From Janthinobacterium sp. 64 (GTDB lineage: Bacteria > Pseudomonadota > Gammaproteobacteria > Burkholderiales > Burkholderiaceae_D): 64,000 nt of DNA. Each line of letters starts with the position of its first letter. Position 1 is the stretch's first letter. Positions 17,346-27,473 of this stretch are shown piece by piece. The stretch is taken from contig NZ_PHUG01000001.1 of the NCBI RefSeq assembly GCF_002813325.1, positions 3,782,001-3,846,000 on the forward strand. The letters are read 5' to 3'. The position numbers and the translations under genes are program-made. Below the pieces are notes generated by a model. The model made no database searches and was not told where the DNA came from. It saw only the letters and a list, made by a program, of their open reading frames with translations.

Positions 17346-19046
17346 ATGACTTATTCATCGATTCCGCGACACCTGATGCAACAACCGTTGCTGTCCCTGC
17401 TGCTGCTGGCCTTCGCGCCATGCGCCGCAGCCCAAACCACCCCGGCCATGCCCGATGCGGGTGCCATGCTGCGCCAGGTGCAGCCGGCTACGCCCGCCAA
17501 TGCGCCCGCCAATGCGCCAGCGCTGCGCATCGAACAGAAAGAGGGCGCGCCGCTGCCCGCCAGCGCGCCATTTCTCGTCACGCACATCGGTATCACCGGC
17601 AACAGCGCGTTCGACACGGCCACCTTGCAGGTGCTGGTCGCCGATGCCCACGGCACGACCTTGACCCTGGAGCAGCTGGGAGAACTGGCCGCCCGCATCA
17701 CCAGCTATTACCGTGCCAACGGCTATCCGCTGGCACGCGCCATCGTGCCCGCCCAGACCATCCGCCAGGGCATGGTGCGCATCGAAGTACTCGAAGCGCG
17801 CTATGGCCAGGTCGGCATCGACAACCGCAGCGATGTCAGCGACGCCTTGCTGAACGCCACCCTGGCGCCCTTGCAAACGGGCCAGACCATCGGCCAGGCA
17901 GAACTCGACCGCAGCTTGCTGCTGCTGTCCGACATTCCGAATGTCGCCATCACGGCCACGCTCAAGCCCGGAGCCGAGGTCGGCAGCTCCGACCTGCTGG
18001 TCGATGCCTGGTCCGGTCCTGGCGTGGCCGGCAATGCTTTCCTCGACAACAATGGCAACCGTTACACGGGCCGCGCCCGCCTTGGCGCCACCGTGTATCT
18101 GTACAACCCGCTGCACCAGGGTGACGTGGCCAGCGCCAGCGTGCTCAGCTCGGGCAAGGGCATGTCGTATGCGCGTCTCGGCTATGACCTGCTGCTGAAC
18201 GGCGCCGGCACGCGTGCCGGGGTGGCCATGTCCGCCCTGCGCTACCGCCTGGAAGGCGCCATGCGCCCGCTGGAAGCGCATGGCACGGCACAGGTCGCCA
18301 GTGGCTGGTTGCGCCATCCTCTGCTGCGCAGCCGCGATGCGAATATGTATCTCCAGCTGCAATATGATCAGGTGCACTTGCGCGACCGCATCGACACCAG
18401 CGCCATGCGCAGCGACCGCCGCCTGGATAACCTGAGCGCGACCCTCGGCGGTGACGTGCGCGATGCTGCCCTGGCTGGCGCCATCACCAGCTGGAGCGTG
18501 GCCGCCACGGCTGGCAAGCTCGACATCAGCGACCCGCTGGCACGCCTGAACGATGTCCACAGCGCGCGCAGCCATGGCGCTTACGCAAAATGGAACGTCA
18601 ACCTGTCGCGCCTGCAAAACCTGGACCAGCGCAATGCCGTGTACCTGGCCTTCGCAGGGCAGTGGGCGGATGGCAATCTCGATTCGTCCGAAAAGATGAG
18701 CGTGGGCGGGCCCTACACGGTGCGCGCGTATGACGTGGGCGTGGCTGCTGGCGACCACGGCTATTTCGGCAGCGCGGAATGGCGGCATGACCTCGATACC
18801 GGCGGCGCCGGGCAATGGCAAGCCGTGGCCTTCCTCGACAGCGCGCGCGTGACGGTCAACCAGCAGCGCTGGTCGGCAGGCCCGAACAGCGCGCGCCTGC
18901 ACGGCGCTGGGCTGGGCGTGAACTGGGCGGGCGGACAGCAGTGGAATGCCCGCGCGTATGTCGCCAAGCCCGTCGGCGGCACGCCTGTCCTGCTGGCTTC
19001 GCGCAGCGCGGCCCGCCTGTGGGTCGAGCTGAATCGCCGCTTCTGA
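17346..19046 (+). CDS. TpsB/ShlB-family outer-membrane transporter
   Basis: A 566-residue outer-membrane protein that secretes the upstream exoprotein. It has an N-terminal signal region ending near LAFAPCAAAQ, then a POTRA region (about 75-155, FLVTHIGITGNSAFDTATL to EVLEARYGQVGI) and a ShlB-type 16-strand barrel (about 215-566) ending in an aromatic residue (LWVELNRRF). The VRAYDVG segment near residue 458 is the conserved loop-6 motif that enters the barrel. It begins 4 bases after the exoprotein stop with no clear ribosome binding site, so translation is probably coupled. Confidence 0.92.
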   Translation: MTYSSIPRHLMQQPLLSLLLLAFAPCAAAQTTPAMPDAGAMLRQVQPATPANAPANAPALRIEQKEGAPLPASAPFLVTHIGITGNSAFDTATLQVLVADAHGTTLTLEQLGELAARITSYYRANGYPLARAIVPAQTIRQGMVRIEVLEARYGQVGIDNRSDVSDALLNATLAPLQTGQTIGQAELDRSLLLLSDIPNVAITATLKPGAEVGSSDLLVDAWSGPGVAGNAFLDNNGNRYTGRARLGATVYLYNPLHQGDVASASVLSSGKGMSYARLGYDLLLNGAGTRAGVAMSALRYRLEGAMRPLEAHGTAQVASGWLRHPLLRSRDANMYLQLQYDQVHLRDRIDTSAMRSDRRLDNLSATLGGDVRDAALAGAITSWSVAATAGKLDISDPLARLNDVHSARSHGAYAKWNVNLSRLQNLDQRNAVYLAFAGQWADGNLDSSEKMSVGGPYTVRAYDVGVAAGDHGYFGSAEWRHDLDTGGAGQWQAVAFLDSARVTVNQQRWSAGPNSARLHGAGLGVNWAGGQQWNARAYVAKPVGGTPVLLASRSAARLWVELNRRF

Positions 19047-19057
19047 TGCGACAGCAG

Positions 19058-19082
19058 CAGCCGGAAGCCTGACTTCCGGCTG
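19058..19082 (+). terminator. Terminator-like hairpin after the TpsB gene
   Basis: CAGCCGGAAG (19058-19067) pairs with CTTCCGGCTG (19073-19082) around a 5-base loop, 11 bases after the stop codon, followed by TTGTTTAAAAC. It is a plausible intrinsic terminator for the two-gene secretion operon. Confidence 0.65.
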
Positions 19083-19103
19083 TTGTTTAAAACAGCGCAA
19101 TAC

Positions 19104-19426
19104 TTACCCACCAGCTACCCACTGGCTGTACAGCGCTTTTCCACAGGCTTACCCACAGTAACAATAGGCAAGCCGGTGGCAAAAAGACAGTTATCCCCAC
19201 TTATACCCATACTATCCAGCGCTTATCCGCAGCCTTACGCACAGACTTATCCACAATGCGGGGGATCAACGCCGCGACGCTGCTGGCGGCGAGCGGCAAT
19301 CGAAGAAAATGGGAACGACAGGCGCATGCCAGGTAACAGGGGGCAACTTGCCAACAGCTTATGCACGGGCTTGCACACAGGCTTATCCGCTACTTGTGCA
19401 GCGGCTTACCCACATAGTTATCCACA
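19104..19426 (+). repeat. Second phased array of DnaA-box-like 9-mers (intergenic)
   Basis: The 433-base gap between tpsB and glmU has no gene. Same-orientation TTATCCACA-like words occur at 19104, 19115, 19137, 19149; at 19191, 19201, 19212, 19223, 19235, 19247; and at 19348, 19359, 19371, 19383, 19394, 19406, 19418. Most are 11-12 bases apart. The copies at 19247 and 19418 are perfect; others such as TTACCCACA and TTATCCGCA differ by one base. It shares design with the array at 8.3 kb. Confidence 0.62.
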
Positions 19427-19434
19427 AATAGAAA

Positions 19435-19456
19435 AGGCAGGCCGCGAGGCCTGCCT
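19435..19456 (-). terminator. Intrinsic terminator of glmU
   Basis: A 9-bp perfect stem AGGCAGGCC/GGCCTGCCT with a 4-base loop. Read on the minus strand it is followed by TTTCTATTTG, 24 bases after the glmU stop. This is a standard intrinsic terminator. Confidence 0.8.
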
Positions 19457-19479
19457 GTGTGCAAAACTGAACGTTGCAC

Positions 19480-20856
19480 TTACTTCTTGATTTTCACGGG
19501 GCGCGTCCAGCCGTCGATGGTCACTTGCCGTGCGCGCGAGACCGTCAGCTTGCCGGCCGGCGCATCTTTCGACAAGGTCGTGCCGGCGCCCAGGGTGGCG
19601 CCCTTGCCGACGGTGACGGGCGCAATCAGCTGGCTGTCGCTGCCAATGAAGGCGTCGTCTTCAATCACCGTGCGGAACTTGTTCACGCCATCGTAGTTGC
19701 AGGTAATCGTGCCGGCGCCGATGTTGACCTTCGAGCCGATGGTCGCGTCGCCGATGTAGGCCAGGTGATTGGCCTTGCTGTGCGCGGCGATCTGGCTGTT
19801 TTTCACTTCGACGAAGTTACCGATGTGCACGTCTTCCGCCAACACCGTGCCGGGGCGCAGGCGCGCGTAGGGGCCGATGATGGAAGCGGCGCCGACGACG
19901 GCGTCCTCGATATGGCAAAACGGCTTGATGTGCGCGCCAGCGGCCACCGTGGCGTTGATGAAGACATTGTTGGCGCCCACGCGCACGCCGTCGCCCAGTT
20001 CGACTTTACCTTCGAACACGCAGCCGACGTCAATGGTGACGTCGCGGCCGCAAATGAGTTCGCCGCGCACGTCGATGCGGGCCGGGTCCAGCAGGGTCAC
20101 GCCTCGCTCGAGCAAGGCTTGTGCAATATTGTTCTGGTGGATGCGTTCCAGCTGGGCCAGTTGCACCTTGCTGTTGACGCCCGCCACTTCCCACACGGCG
20201 GCCGGGTGGGCCGAGGTGACGGTCACGCCATCGGCGACGGCCTGCGCGACGATATCGGTCAGATAATATTCTCCTTGCGCATTGTCGTTCGACAAGGCCG
20301 ACAGCCATTGTTTCAGTTGCACGGTGGGCGCAACCATGATGCCGCTGTTGATTTCGCGGATGGCGCGCTCTTCAGGCGTGGCATCCTTTTCCTCGACGAT
20401 GCGCACGATGGCGCCGTGCTCGCGCACGATGCGGCCCAGGCCAAAGGGATCGTCCTGTTCCACGGTCAGGATGGCCAGTTTATCGTTGCCAGCGGCCTGC
20501 ACCAGCTGTTGCAGGGAAGCGGCGCTGGTCAGCGGCACGTCGCCGTACAGGATCAGGGTCGGCACGCTGTCATCGAGCAAAGGCAGCGCTTGTTGCACGG
20601 CATGACCGGTGCCCAGTTGCTGCGCCTGCTCAGCGGCGTCGATCTGCACGGCATGGTTCATCTTGTAGCCGTCGAGCAACGTCAGCACCGCTGCGCCCCC
20701 ATGCCCGTAAATCACGCATAATCGGGACGGCGCCAGGCCGCGCGCCGTGTCGATGACGTGCGACAACAGCGGCTTGCCCGCCAACGGGTGCAACACCTTG
20801 GGCAGTGCCGACTGCATGCGTTTGCCCATACCGGCAGCGAGAATGACAACGTTCAT
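19480..20856 (-). CDS. glmU: Bifunctional UDP-GlcNAc pyrophosphorylase / glucosamine-1-phosphate acetyltransferase
   Basis: A 458-residue enzyme making UDP-GlcNAc for peptidoglycan and lipopolysaccharide. The N-terminal uridylyltransferase domain starts [18 protein letters not shown] (nucleotide loop), and YGDVPLTS carries the metal-binding aspartate. The C-terminal half is a left-handed beta-helix acetyltransferase with hexapeptide repeats ([22 protein letters not shown]). The start at 20856 (MNVVILAAG) is chosen because the upstream 23 codons are outside the family. It works downstream of GlmS, also in this window. Confidence 0.97.
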   Translation of the reverse strand: MNVVILAAGMGKRMQSALPKVLHPLAGKPLLSHVIDTARGLAPSRLCVIYGHGGAAVLTLLDGYKMNHAVQIDAAEQAQQLGTGHAVQQALPLLDDSVPTLILYGDVPLTSAASLQQLVQAAGNDKLAILTVEQDDPFGLGRIVREHGAIVRIVEEKDATPEERAIREINSGIMVAPTVQLKQWLSALSNDNAQGEYYLTDIVAQAVADGVTVTSAHPAAVWEVAGVNSKVQLAQLERIHQNNIAQALLERGVTLLDPARIDVRGELICGRDVTIDVGCVFEGKVELGDGVRVGANNVFINATVAAGAHIKPFCHIEDAVVGAASIIGPYARLRPGTVLAEDVHIGNFVEVKNSQIAAHSKANHLAYIGDATIGSKVNIGAGTITCNYDGVNKFRTVIEDDAFIGSDSQLIAPVTVGKGATLGAGTTLSKDAPAGKLTVSRARQVTIDGWTRPVKIKK

Positions 20857-20881
20857 AGACCGTCTTTTATAAGTTAAGAAT

Positions 20882-21787
20882 ATGAAAAAGTTTAACACGC
20901 AGGCCCCCACTTCCACGCCCGTCAACCGGTTTACTTATGCCTTGCTGGCCCTCATGCTCGTCGTCATGGCTGGCTGCAGCGGCTTGCGCCTGGCCTACAA
21001 CAATGGCGACACCGTGCTGTACTGGTGGCTGAACGCGTATGTCGACCTGGACCGCGACCAGAAGGGCTGGGTGCGCGAGGACATCGACAAGTTGTTCGAC
21101 TGGCACCGCAAGACCCAATTGAAGGATTACGTGGACATCCTGCGCACGGGCCAGAAGCAACTGCAAGGCAATACCACGCAGGCGGACCTGATGGCCGACT
21201 ACAGCGAGATCAAGCAGCGCACCCAGGCGTTGCTGCTGAAGGCGGCGCCCGAACTGGCCGACCTGGCGCGCTCGCTCAAGCCCGAGCAGATCGCGCAGAT
21301 GGAAAAGAAGTTCAAGTCGAACAATGATGATTACCGCAAGAAATACCTGAGCGGCGACCAGGAGAAGCGCCAGAAACTGCGCTACAAGAAAGCCATGGAG
21401 CAATTTGAACTGTGGTTCGGCAGCTTCAGCAGCGAGCAGGAAGCCATCATCCGCAAGGCGTCCGACGCGCGTCCGCTGAACAATGAAATCTGGCTCGACG
21501 AACGCATGCGGCGCCAGCAGAATGTGTTGAACCTGGTCAAGAAAGTCCACCAGGAAAAACTCGGCAAGGATGCCACCGCGGGCTTGATCACGACGTTGAT
21601 CAAAGACAGTTTCGAGCGCCTCGAGCATTCCGAGCGCAAGGCCTTCTTCGATGCCTACGAAAGCAGCACGGCGCAGATGGTCTTGACGGTGATCAAGATC
21701 GCCACGCCGGCGCAAAAAGCCCACGCCGTCAAGCGCATGCAGGGCTGGATCGACGATTTCAATTCCCTGGCCGCGCAAGCCAAATAG
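20882..21787 (+). CDS. DUF6279-type lipoprotein
   Basis: A 301-residue protein with an N-terminal hydrophobic segment and the lipobox VMAGC (Cys about 32), so it is predicted to be a lipoprotein. The rest is strongly helical and charged ([30 protein letters not shown]). It resembles the DUF6279 family of proteobacterial lipoproteins, whose role is unknown. It is divergent from glmU with 25 bases between starts, and it precedes rsmD by 69 bases. Confidence 0.75.
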   Translation: MKKFNTQAPTSTPVNRFTYALLALMLVVMAGCSGLRLAYNNGDTVLYWWLNAYVDLDRDQKGWVREDIDKLFDWHRKTQLKDYVDILRTGQKQLQGNTTQADLMADYSEIKQRTQALLLKAAPELADLARSLKPEQIAQMEKKFKSNNDDYRKKYLSGDQEKRQKLRYKKAMEQFELWFGSFSSEQEAIIRKASDARPLNNEIWLDERMRRQQNVLNLVKKVHQEKLGKDATAGLITTLIKDSFERLEHSERKAFFDAYESSTAQMVLTVIKIATPAQKAHAVKRMQGWIDDFNSLAAQAK

Positions 21788-21856
21788 ACAGGCAGCGCCA
21801 GCAAGGGGGAGGGGGCCATATGCTATAGTGGCCGCCATCGAATTGAAGAAATCCCC

Positions 21857-22516
21857 ATGCAAAAGAAGATTAAAAAACCCGCCAAAGTCCCCGTCCACCA
21901 TGCGCCGCCACCGAACCAGGTGCGCATCATCGGCGGCCAGTGGAAGCGTTCCGTGCTGCCTGTGTTGCAGGCACTCGGTTTGCGCCCGACACCGGACCGC
22001 GTGCGCGAAACCGTATTTAACTGGATCAATCACTTGCGCGACGGTGACTGGGCCAACGCCCAGGTGCTGGACCTGTTCGCCGGCAGCGGCGCACTGGGCT
22101 TTGAGGCGGCCAGCCGCGGTGCAGGCTCCGTCACCATGGTCGACACGCACACGCCCGTGATCCGCCAGCTGGAAGAAAACAAGCTGAAATTGCGCGCGGA
22201 GAATGTGCAACTGCTGCGCGGCGACGCCCTGCTGACGGCGCAAGGCCTGGCCTCGCGCGGCCAGCGCTTCGACCTGATCTTCCTCGACCCGCCCTACCAG
22301 CAAGATTTCCTGGCGAAAGTGCTGCCCTTGTGCACCAACCTGCTCAAGGAAGGCGGCATGGTCTACGCGGAATCGGGCTTGCCGCTGGTCTTCGACGAGA
22401 GCAGCGAACTGGACAAACCCGAGTGGATGGCGCCGTGGGAAGTCATCCGCGCCGACAAGGCGGGCACCGTTTATTATCATTTGCTAACTTACAACAAAGT
22501 GCCGGCAACTGCCTGA
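21857..22516 (+). CDS. rsmD: 16S rRNA (guanine(966)-N(2))-methyltransferase
   Basis: A 219-residue SAM-dependent methyltransferase that modifies G966 of 16S rRNA. It has the SAM-binding motif VLDLFAGSGALGFEAASRGA (about 69-88) and the catalytic FLDPPYQQDF motif (NPPY type, about 143-152). The preceding RIIGGQWKRSVLPVL and RPTPDRVRETVFNWI segments are hallmarks of RsmD. It is followed after 112 bases by coaD, the common bacterial order rsmD-coaD. Confidence 0.95.
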   Translation: MQKKIKKPAKVPVHHAPPPNQVRIIGGQWKRSVLPVLQALGLRPTPDRVRETVFNWINHLRDGDWANAQVLDLFAGSGALGFEAASRGAGSVTMVDTHTPVIRQLEENKLKLRAENVQLLRGDALLTAQGLASRGQRFDLIFLDPPYQQDFLAKVLPLCTNLLKEGGMVYAESGLPLVFDESSELDKPEWMAPWEVIRADKAGTVYYHLLTYNKVPATA

Positions 22517-22592
22517 ATCTGCCTATAAATGAGGCAAAAAAGCTCCCTGGCCCGAGGCGCAACACCAAGGTGGTCACCAATTTCAGGCATAA

Positions 22593-23126
<534 letters not shown>

Positions 23127-23140
23127 GTAAGAGTGAAATC

Positions 23141-23404
23141 ATGGCATTACTGATCACCGACGAATGCATCAATTGCGACATTTGCGAGCCCGAGTGCCCG
23201 AATGACGCGATCTACATGGGCGCGGAAATCTACGAGATCGATCCCAACAAGTGCACCGAATGCGTGGGCCACTTTGACGAGCCGCAATGCCAGCAAGTGT
23301 GCCCCGTCAGTTGCATCCCCTTCAATCCCGCCTGGCGCGAAAGCCCGGAGCAATTGATGGCCAAGTACGAACGCCTGCAGGCGGAACTGCCCGCCAAGCC
23401 TTAA
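23141..23404 (+). CDS. YfhL-family 2[4Fe-4S] ferredoxin
   Basis: An 87-residue ferredoxin. The first cluster motif is CINCDICEPECPNDA and the second is CTECVGHFDEPQCQQVCPVSC, with the longer loop between cysteines that marks the YfhL/Allochromatium-type ferredoxins. These carry two low-potential 4Fe-4S clusters. It probably shares a transcript with coaD, as in many betaproteobacteria. The redox partner is not known. Confidence 0.93.
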   Translation: MALLITDECINCDICEPECPNDAIYMGAEIYEIDPNKCTECVGHFDEPQCQQVCPVSCIPFNPAWRESPEQLMAKYERLQAELPAKP

Positions 23405-23505
23405 GCCTTTCTCCCGCGCCACTTCTGCGTGGCGCCAGCTTCTGCCAACTGTTCTACACTGTGTGCTGACTTATCCACAGCCCATGGTTTCCACGGAGGT
23501 AGAAG

Positions 23506-24102
23506 ATGCAAATACGCACATCCCGTTTGGGCCGCTCCCTTGCCGCCGCCTGCCTGAGCGCCGTGCTGGCACAGGCGGCGTTGGCCGTCGAGGTGGGCGG
23601 CGTCAAGCTGGACGACACGGTGCAGCTGGCCAGCCGCGAATTGAAACTCAACGGCGCTGGCGTGCGCTACAAAGTCATCTTCAAGGTCTACACGATCGCG
23701 CTGTACCTGCCGGAAAAGAAAACCCAGCTGGCCGACATCCTGGCCCTGCCCGGGCCGCGCCGCCTGGAAATCGTCATGCTGCGCGACATCACGTCCGACG
23801 AACTGGGACAAGCGTTCATGCAGGGCTTGAAGCGCAGCTCCGACCAGGCCGACCGCACGCGCCTGCTGAGCCAGACGATGCAGTTCGGCGCCATGTTCGC
23901 CATGGTGCCCGGCCTGAAAAAAGGCGATATCCTGACCGTGGACTGGCTGCCGGAAGAGGGAACGTTGTGCAAGCTGAACGGCAAGCAGGTGGGCGACATG
24001 GTGCCGGACCTGGCTTTTTATAATGCGCTGCTGAAGATCTGGATCGGCGCCCATCCGGCCGACACGGTGTTGCGTGCGCATTTGCTGGGCGATATGGCTT
24101 AA
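23506..24102 (+). CDS. Periplasmic chalcone isomerase-like protein
   Basis: A 198-residue protein with a signal peptide (LGRSLAAACLSAVLAQAALA, cleavage about residue 27). The mature part starts VEVGGVKLDDTVQLASRELKLNGAGVRYKVIFKVYTIALY, as in the bacterial chalcone isomerase-like family. No isomerase activity is implied; the bacterial members are of unknown role. A perfect DnaA box (23471-23479) lies in the 101-base gap before it. Confidence 0.85.
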   Translation: MQIRTSRLGRSLAAACLSAVLAQAALAVEVGGVKLDDTVQLASRELKLNGAGVRYKVIFKVYTIALYLPEKKTQLADILALPGPRRLEIVMLRDITSDELGQAFMQGLKRSSDQADRTRLLSQTMQFGAMFAMVPGLKKGDILTVDWLPEEGTLCKLNGKQVGDMVPDLAFYNALLKIWIGAHPADTVLRAHLLGDMA

Positions 24103-24133
24103 AGCGGCCTGAACGAAAACGCGGGCGTAAAAA

Positions 24134-24153
24134 AAGCCGGCTCGCGCCGGCTT
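24134..24153 (-). terminator. Intrinsic terminator for the small membrane protein gene
   Basis: An 8-bp stem AAGCCGGC/GCCGGCTT with a TCGC loop, followed on the minus strand by a run of T residues. It lies between the convergent genes ending at 24102 and 24174. Confidence 0.8.
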
Positions 24154-24173
24154 GTCATTCTGCAACAGCGAGC

Positions 24174-24479
24174 TTACGCGCGCGTCGACAGGGCGCGCAA
24201 TTCAGCGGCATTGCTGGGCGACACGCCATTCATCTTGCCCAGGGTGCGCTGCAAGGCTTGCGCTTCGCGCATCTGCTGGCGTGCCAGACGTTCTTCGCGG
24301 CTCAGTTTGGGACGCACCACCAGCACCATGGCGCGGGCGATACCCACCAGCAAAGGCTTGAACAGCAGGGCGAACGCGCCCACGGCAACGATCACCAGCA
24401 CGAGTTGCAGGGCGTTCAGCAGGGAAATCTCCAGCACGGGTGCGGATACTGCGTACAGGGCGGAGGCGAAGGTAGACAT
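24174..24479 (-). CDS. Small membrane protein of unknown function
   Basis: A 101-residue protein starting MSTFASALYAVSAPV at 24479. It has one long hydrophobic segment (LNALQLVLVIVAVGAFALLF, about 20-40) and then a basic, polar tail with a likely coiled coil (KLSREERLARQQMREAQALQRTL). I do not recognise the family. It is divergent from the LysR gene and followed by a good terminator, so it is a single-gene unit. An upstream in-frame ATG at 24530 would add a polar leader and is less likely. Confidence 0.6.
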   Translation of the reverse strand: MSTFASALYAVSAPVLEISLLNALQLVLVIVAVGAFALLFKPLLVGIARAMVLVVRPKLSREERLARQQMREAQALQRTLGKMNGVSPSNAAELRALSTRA

Positions 24480-24490
24480 ACTGTTCCAGT

Positions 24491-24520
24491 GCATTATAGA
24501 ATTTGACGGTACTATAGTGC
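24491..24520. promoter_or_regulatory. Dyad in the divergent region before the LysR gene
   Basis: GCATTATAG (24491-24499) and CTATAGTGC (24512-24520) form an inverted repeat matching at 8 of 9 positions around a 12-base spacer, just upstream of the small membrane protein start. It could be bound by the LysR regulator encoded next door. The remaining 150 bases are AT-rich with no other clear site. Confidence 0.4.
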
Positions 24521-24676
24521 AGTGCAACATATAAATCTAATTCCATTTCTTGATACCAATTATATGAATCGTGAATGGAAAACGGTAATATTTTTTGACG
24601 AGTGAAAATATTCGCGCCCGGCGCGGTTTACACTCTTAACTAATTATCTGAATTCAACTTTTATCTTGGGCTTTCC

Positions 24677-25657
24677 ATGAGTTTTCTGACGCTGGATCTG
24701 AACTTGCTGCGTGTTTTCGACGCCGTCATGACGGAACAAAACCTGACGCGCGCAGCCGGCCACCTGGCGATGACGCAGCCGGCGGTATCGAACGCCATCA
24801 AACGCCTGCGCGAGAGCCTCGGTGACGAATTGCTGATCCGCACGGCATATGGCGTGAAACCCACGCCCCGCGCCGAAGCCCTGTGGCCATCCGTGCGCTC
24901 GGCCCTGGCCAGCCTGGAAGCGGCCGTGACGCCGGAAACCTTCGACGTGTCGAAGACCCATGCCACTTTCCGCATGGCCATGGCCGATGCGACGGCCGCC
25001 TTCTGGCTGCCGTCATTGATGCGCTCGATCGAGCGGGAAGCACCGGGTGTCAACGTGCGCATGATGCCGCTGACCACGCGCGAACCGCGCCCCATGCTGC
25101 TGCGCGGCGACATCGACCTGGCCGTGGGCTTCTTTCCCGGCGTGGCGGCGCAATTGTCGAGCGAAACGGGTTCGCCCATCCGCCACGAGCGCCTGTATTC
25201 CGGCAAATATGTGTGCGTGATGCGGCGCGGCCATCCTCTGGCCGACAAGGAATTGACCCTGGATAACTACTGCGCGGCGAACCATCTGCTGGTCAGCTTT
25301 TCCGGCCGCGCGCATGGCTTGATCGACGAAGCGCTGTCGCAGATCCACCGCGAACGGCGCATCTTGCTGACGGTCAACCAGTTCTTCACGGCAGGCAGAG
25401 TGGTCGCCAATTCCGACCTGATCACGGTCTTGCCGCGCCATTTGATCGCCTCGACGGGCATGACGGAGTCCTTGCTGTACAAGGATTTGCCACTGACCTT
25501 GCCCGCCGTCCACCTGGACATGCTGTGGCACGAGCGCGACGCCCGCAGCCCCGCCCACAAATGGCTGCGTAATCACCTGGAAAGCATGAACACGCCCACT
25601 TTACGGACGGCCACGGCGGCCGGCGGCGGTGTGGCGCCGAAACCGCATATAGAATAA
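24677..25657 (+). CDS. LysR-family transcriptional regulator
   Basis: A 326-residue LysR-type regulator. The N-terminal winged HTH (about 1-65) contains LTRAAGHLAMTQPAVSNAIKRLRESLGDELLIRT. The C-terminal effector domain has LRGDIDLAVGFFPG and MDLLW-like MLWHERDARSPAHKWLRNHL near the end, as in NodD/PcpR-type LysR proteins. It is divergent from the small membrane protein gene. Effector and targets are not deducible. Confidence 0.88.
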   Translation: MSFLTLDLNLLRVFDAVMTEQNLTRAAGHLAMTQPAVSNAIKRLRESLGDELLIRTAYGVKPTPRAEALWPSVRSALASLEAAVTPETFDVSKTHATFRMAMADATAAFWLPSLMRSIEREAPGVNVRMMPLTTREPRPMLLRGDIDLAVGFFPGVAAQLSSETGSPIRHERLYSGKYVCVMRRGHPLADKELTLDNYCAANHLLVSFSGRAHGLIDEALSQIHRERRILLTVNQFFTAGRVVANSDLITVLPRHLIASTGMTESLLYKDLPLTLPAVHLDMLWHERDARSPAHKWLRNHLESMNTPTLRTATAAGGGVAPKPHIE

Positions 25658-25676
25658 ACCGTAGCCTGCGCAAGAA

Positions 25677-25708
25677 AAAACGCCTGATGATTTCTCATCA
25701 GGCGTTTT
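25677..25708. terminator. Bidirectional terminator between LysR and MCP genes
   Basis: AAAACGCCTGATGA (25677-25690) pairs perfectly with TCATCAGGCGTTTT (25695-25708) around a TTTC loop. The A and T runs on both sides make it work for both convergent genes. Confidence 0.88.
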
Positions 25709-25709
25709 G

Positions 25710-27269
25710 CTATGCGTGATTGCTGGAGCGATAACCGATTCTGAAACCGCCCCAATGCTTGCCATCGACGTGGATCGGGACGGATAAATCGTGCATGACC
25801 TCGCCCGTGTCGCGCTTATACGTCTGCAACAGGAAGGCCTTGGTATTGCTGCCGCAGCGCTTGCCCGTGCGGTCGCTGAAGATGCGCTTGGTGCGGTTAT
25901 TGACCATGTCGGTGGCGTAATCGCCCGTCAGCGGCTGGGAAAACTTCTTGTTGTGCGTTGGAAAATATCCATTGTTGTCGACGGCGCCCGCGTAGGCCAG
26001 GTGGGGCAATGCCGCCAGCACGCCTTCCTGCAGGTCCGGCAACACCTTGTCCGTAAACGCGTCGAACTTCGTGTTGTGCTTGGGCGGATTGGTGTTCGGG
26101 ATGGGCCGGTAGTGGCGATCGAACAGGGCTTCGCGCGTGATGCGCCCCGACGCGATCGCTTGCTCGAACAGTTTGCCCACCTCGCGCGCGGCGCGCTGGG
26201 CCGCCTCGCGGATTTCATCGTGCGGCGTGGCCACGCTCGATTCGCCCAAAGCACCGGCGATCGCTTCGGCCCGCTCTGCCAGGGCCATGGCCGACTGCGT
26301 GGCACGCGGCAATTCGACATTCGTCGACAGCATGCTGTCGCGGATTTGCTCGATGGCGTCGGCGATCAGCTGCGTCGTCTCGACGTGTTCGCGCGAGGCG
26401 CGGGCGATTTGCCCGATCGCGTCCTCGGACTCGCCCGACGATTCCTCGATATGGCTGAGCGAGGCATGCACGCTTTCCACATTGCGCGCCGCTTCCGTCA
26501 CGCCCGCCGCCAGCGAACTCATGCCACGCGCCGCTTTTTCCGACTGTTCATTGATTTCGCGCACCATCACGCTGATTTCATCGGAGGCTTCCTTGGTGCG
26601 CTGCGCCAATTGCCGCACTTCACCCGCCACCACGGCAAAACCACGCCCGTGTTCGCCGGCACGCGCCGCCTCGATGGCGGCGTTCAGCGCCAGCAAGTTG
26701 GTGCGCGCGGAAATATCGGAGATGGCTTCCGTAAAGCCCGTGATGCGTTTGGATTTGTCCTGCAAGCTCAGCATGGTGCTGGAGGCGCCTTGCGCTTCCT
26801 CGCGGGCCTTGTTGATGCGGCGCAGCCCCTGATCCACTTCCGCGCGCGCCGCCACACTTTCCACGCGCACGCCAGCGGCCACCTTGGCGGCCCGTTCCGC
26901 ATTGGCGGCGATCTTTTCCGTCATCACGGCATTTTGTGCGGAACTGTCGGCGATGTCGCTGGCCGTGCGCACGTCGAGTTCCACCTTCTGTTTGACGGAG
27001 TCGACAAAATACGAGGTTTCCGCCGCGCCGATCATGATGGCGTCGATGGCGTTGCCCACCGTATCGGCGAACTGGTGCAAGCCCGGCTCGCCGCGCGGAC
27101 GCCCGGCGAACGCCAGCAGCGCAGCGCCGATGGCGGCAGCCACGCAGGCAATCAGATACGGATGGTCGCCGCCCGACAGCAGCAGCAGATAGGCCAGGCA
27201 ACAGGCCACGGCCATGGCCAGGATCGTGAATACAAAGAAACGCACCAGCTGATGCTGCAACTGCTTCAT
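25710..27269 (-). CDS. Methyl-accepting chemotaxis protein with C-terminal sensor domain
   Basis: A 519-residue chemotaxis receptor. Two close hydrophobic segments near the N-terminus (about 10-28 and 36-53) anchor it with hardly any periplasmic loop. The signalling hairpin follows ([37 protein letters not shown], about 190-225). After it comes an unusual C-terminal domain (about 360-519) with [31 protein letters not shown] and the end WGGFRIGYR, which resembles a Cache-type sensor. The ligand would thus be sensed in the cytoplasm. The start at 27269 follows GGGGGAC; the upstream extension is not family-like. Confidence 0.85.
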   Translation of the reverse strand: MKQLQHQLVRFFVFTILAMAVACCLAYLLLLSGGDHPYLIACVAAAIGAALLAFAGRPRGEPGLHQFADTVGNAIDAIMIGAAETSYFVDSVKQKVELDVRTASDIADSSAQNAVMTEKIAANAERAAKVAAGVRVESVAARAEVDQGLRRINKAREEAQGASSTMLSLQDKSKRITGFTEAISDISARTNLLALNAAIEAARAGEHGRGFAVVAGEVRQLAQRTKEASDEISVMVREINEQSEKAARGMSSLAAGVTEAARNVESVHASLSHIEESSGESEDAIGQIARASREHVETTQLIADAIEQIRDSMLSTNVELPRATQSAMALAERAEAIAGALGESSVATPHDEIREAAQRAAREVGKLFEQAIASGRITREALFDRHYRPIPNTNPPKHNTKFDAFTDKVLPDLQEGVLAALPHLAYAGAVDNNGYFPTHNKKFSQPLTGDYATDMVNNRTKRIFSDRTGKRCGSNTKAFLLQTYKRDTGEVMHDLSVPIHVDGKHWGGFRIGYRSSNHA

Positions 27270-27473
27270 TTGTCCCCCGCTGCGCGAACCCGTCACGTCC
27301 CGCGGAAGGGACGTGCTGTAACCGTATGCGGGTGGGCACGATTGCCCACCTTGCTCCCTGAACATCACGTCTGCGCGGTGTTTCAGGCGGCTACCGGATA
27401 GCAGATTTGTAGTTCTACCCTACAACATTTGTTCCGATAGCTCAATCAGAAAAGTGGGGCGGCTACACCAAGG

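Noticed and set aside
13262..17347. 1361-codon open frame on the minus strand
   Set aside because: It mirrors the exoprotein gene in a high-GC region; the plus-strand protein has a signal peptide, TPS domain and repeats, while this frame has no recognisable feature.
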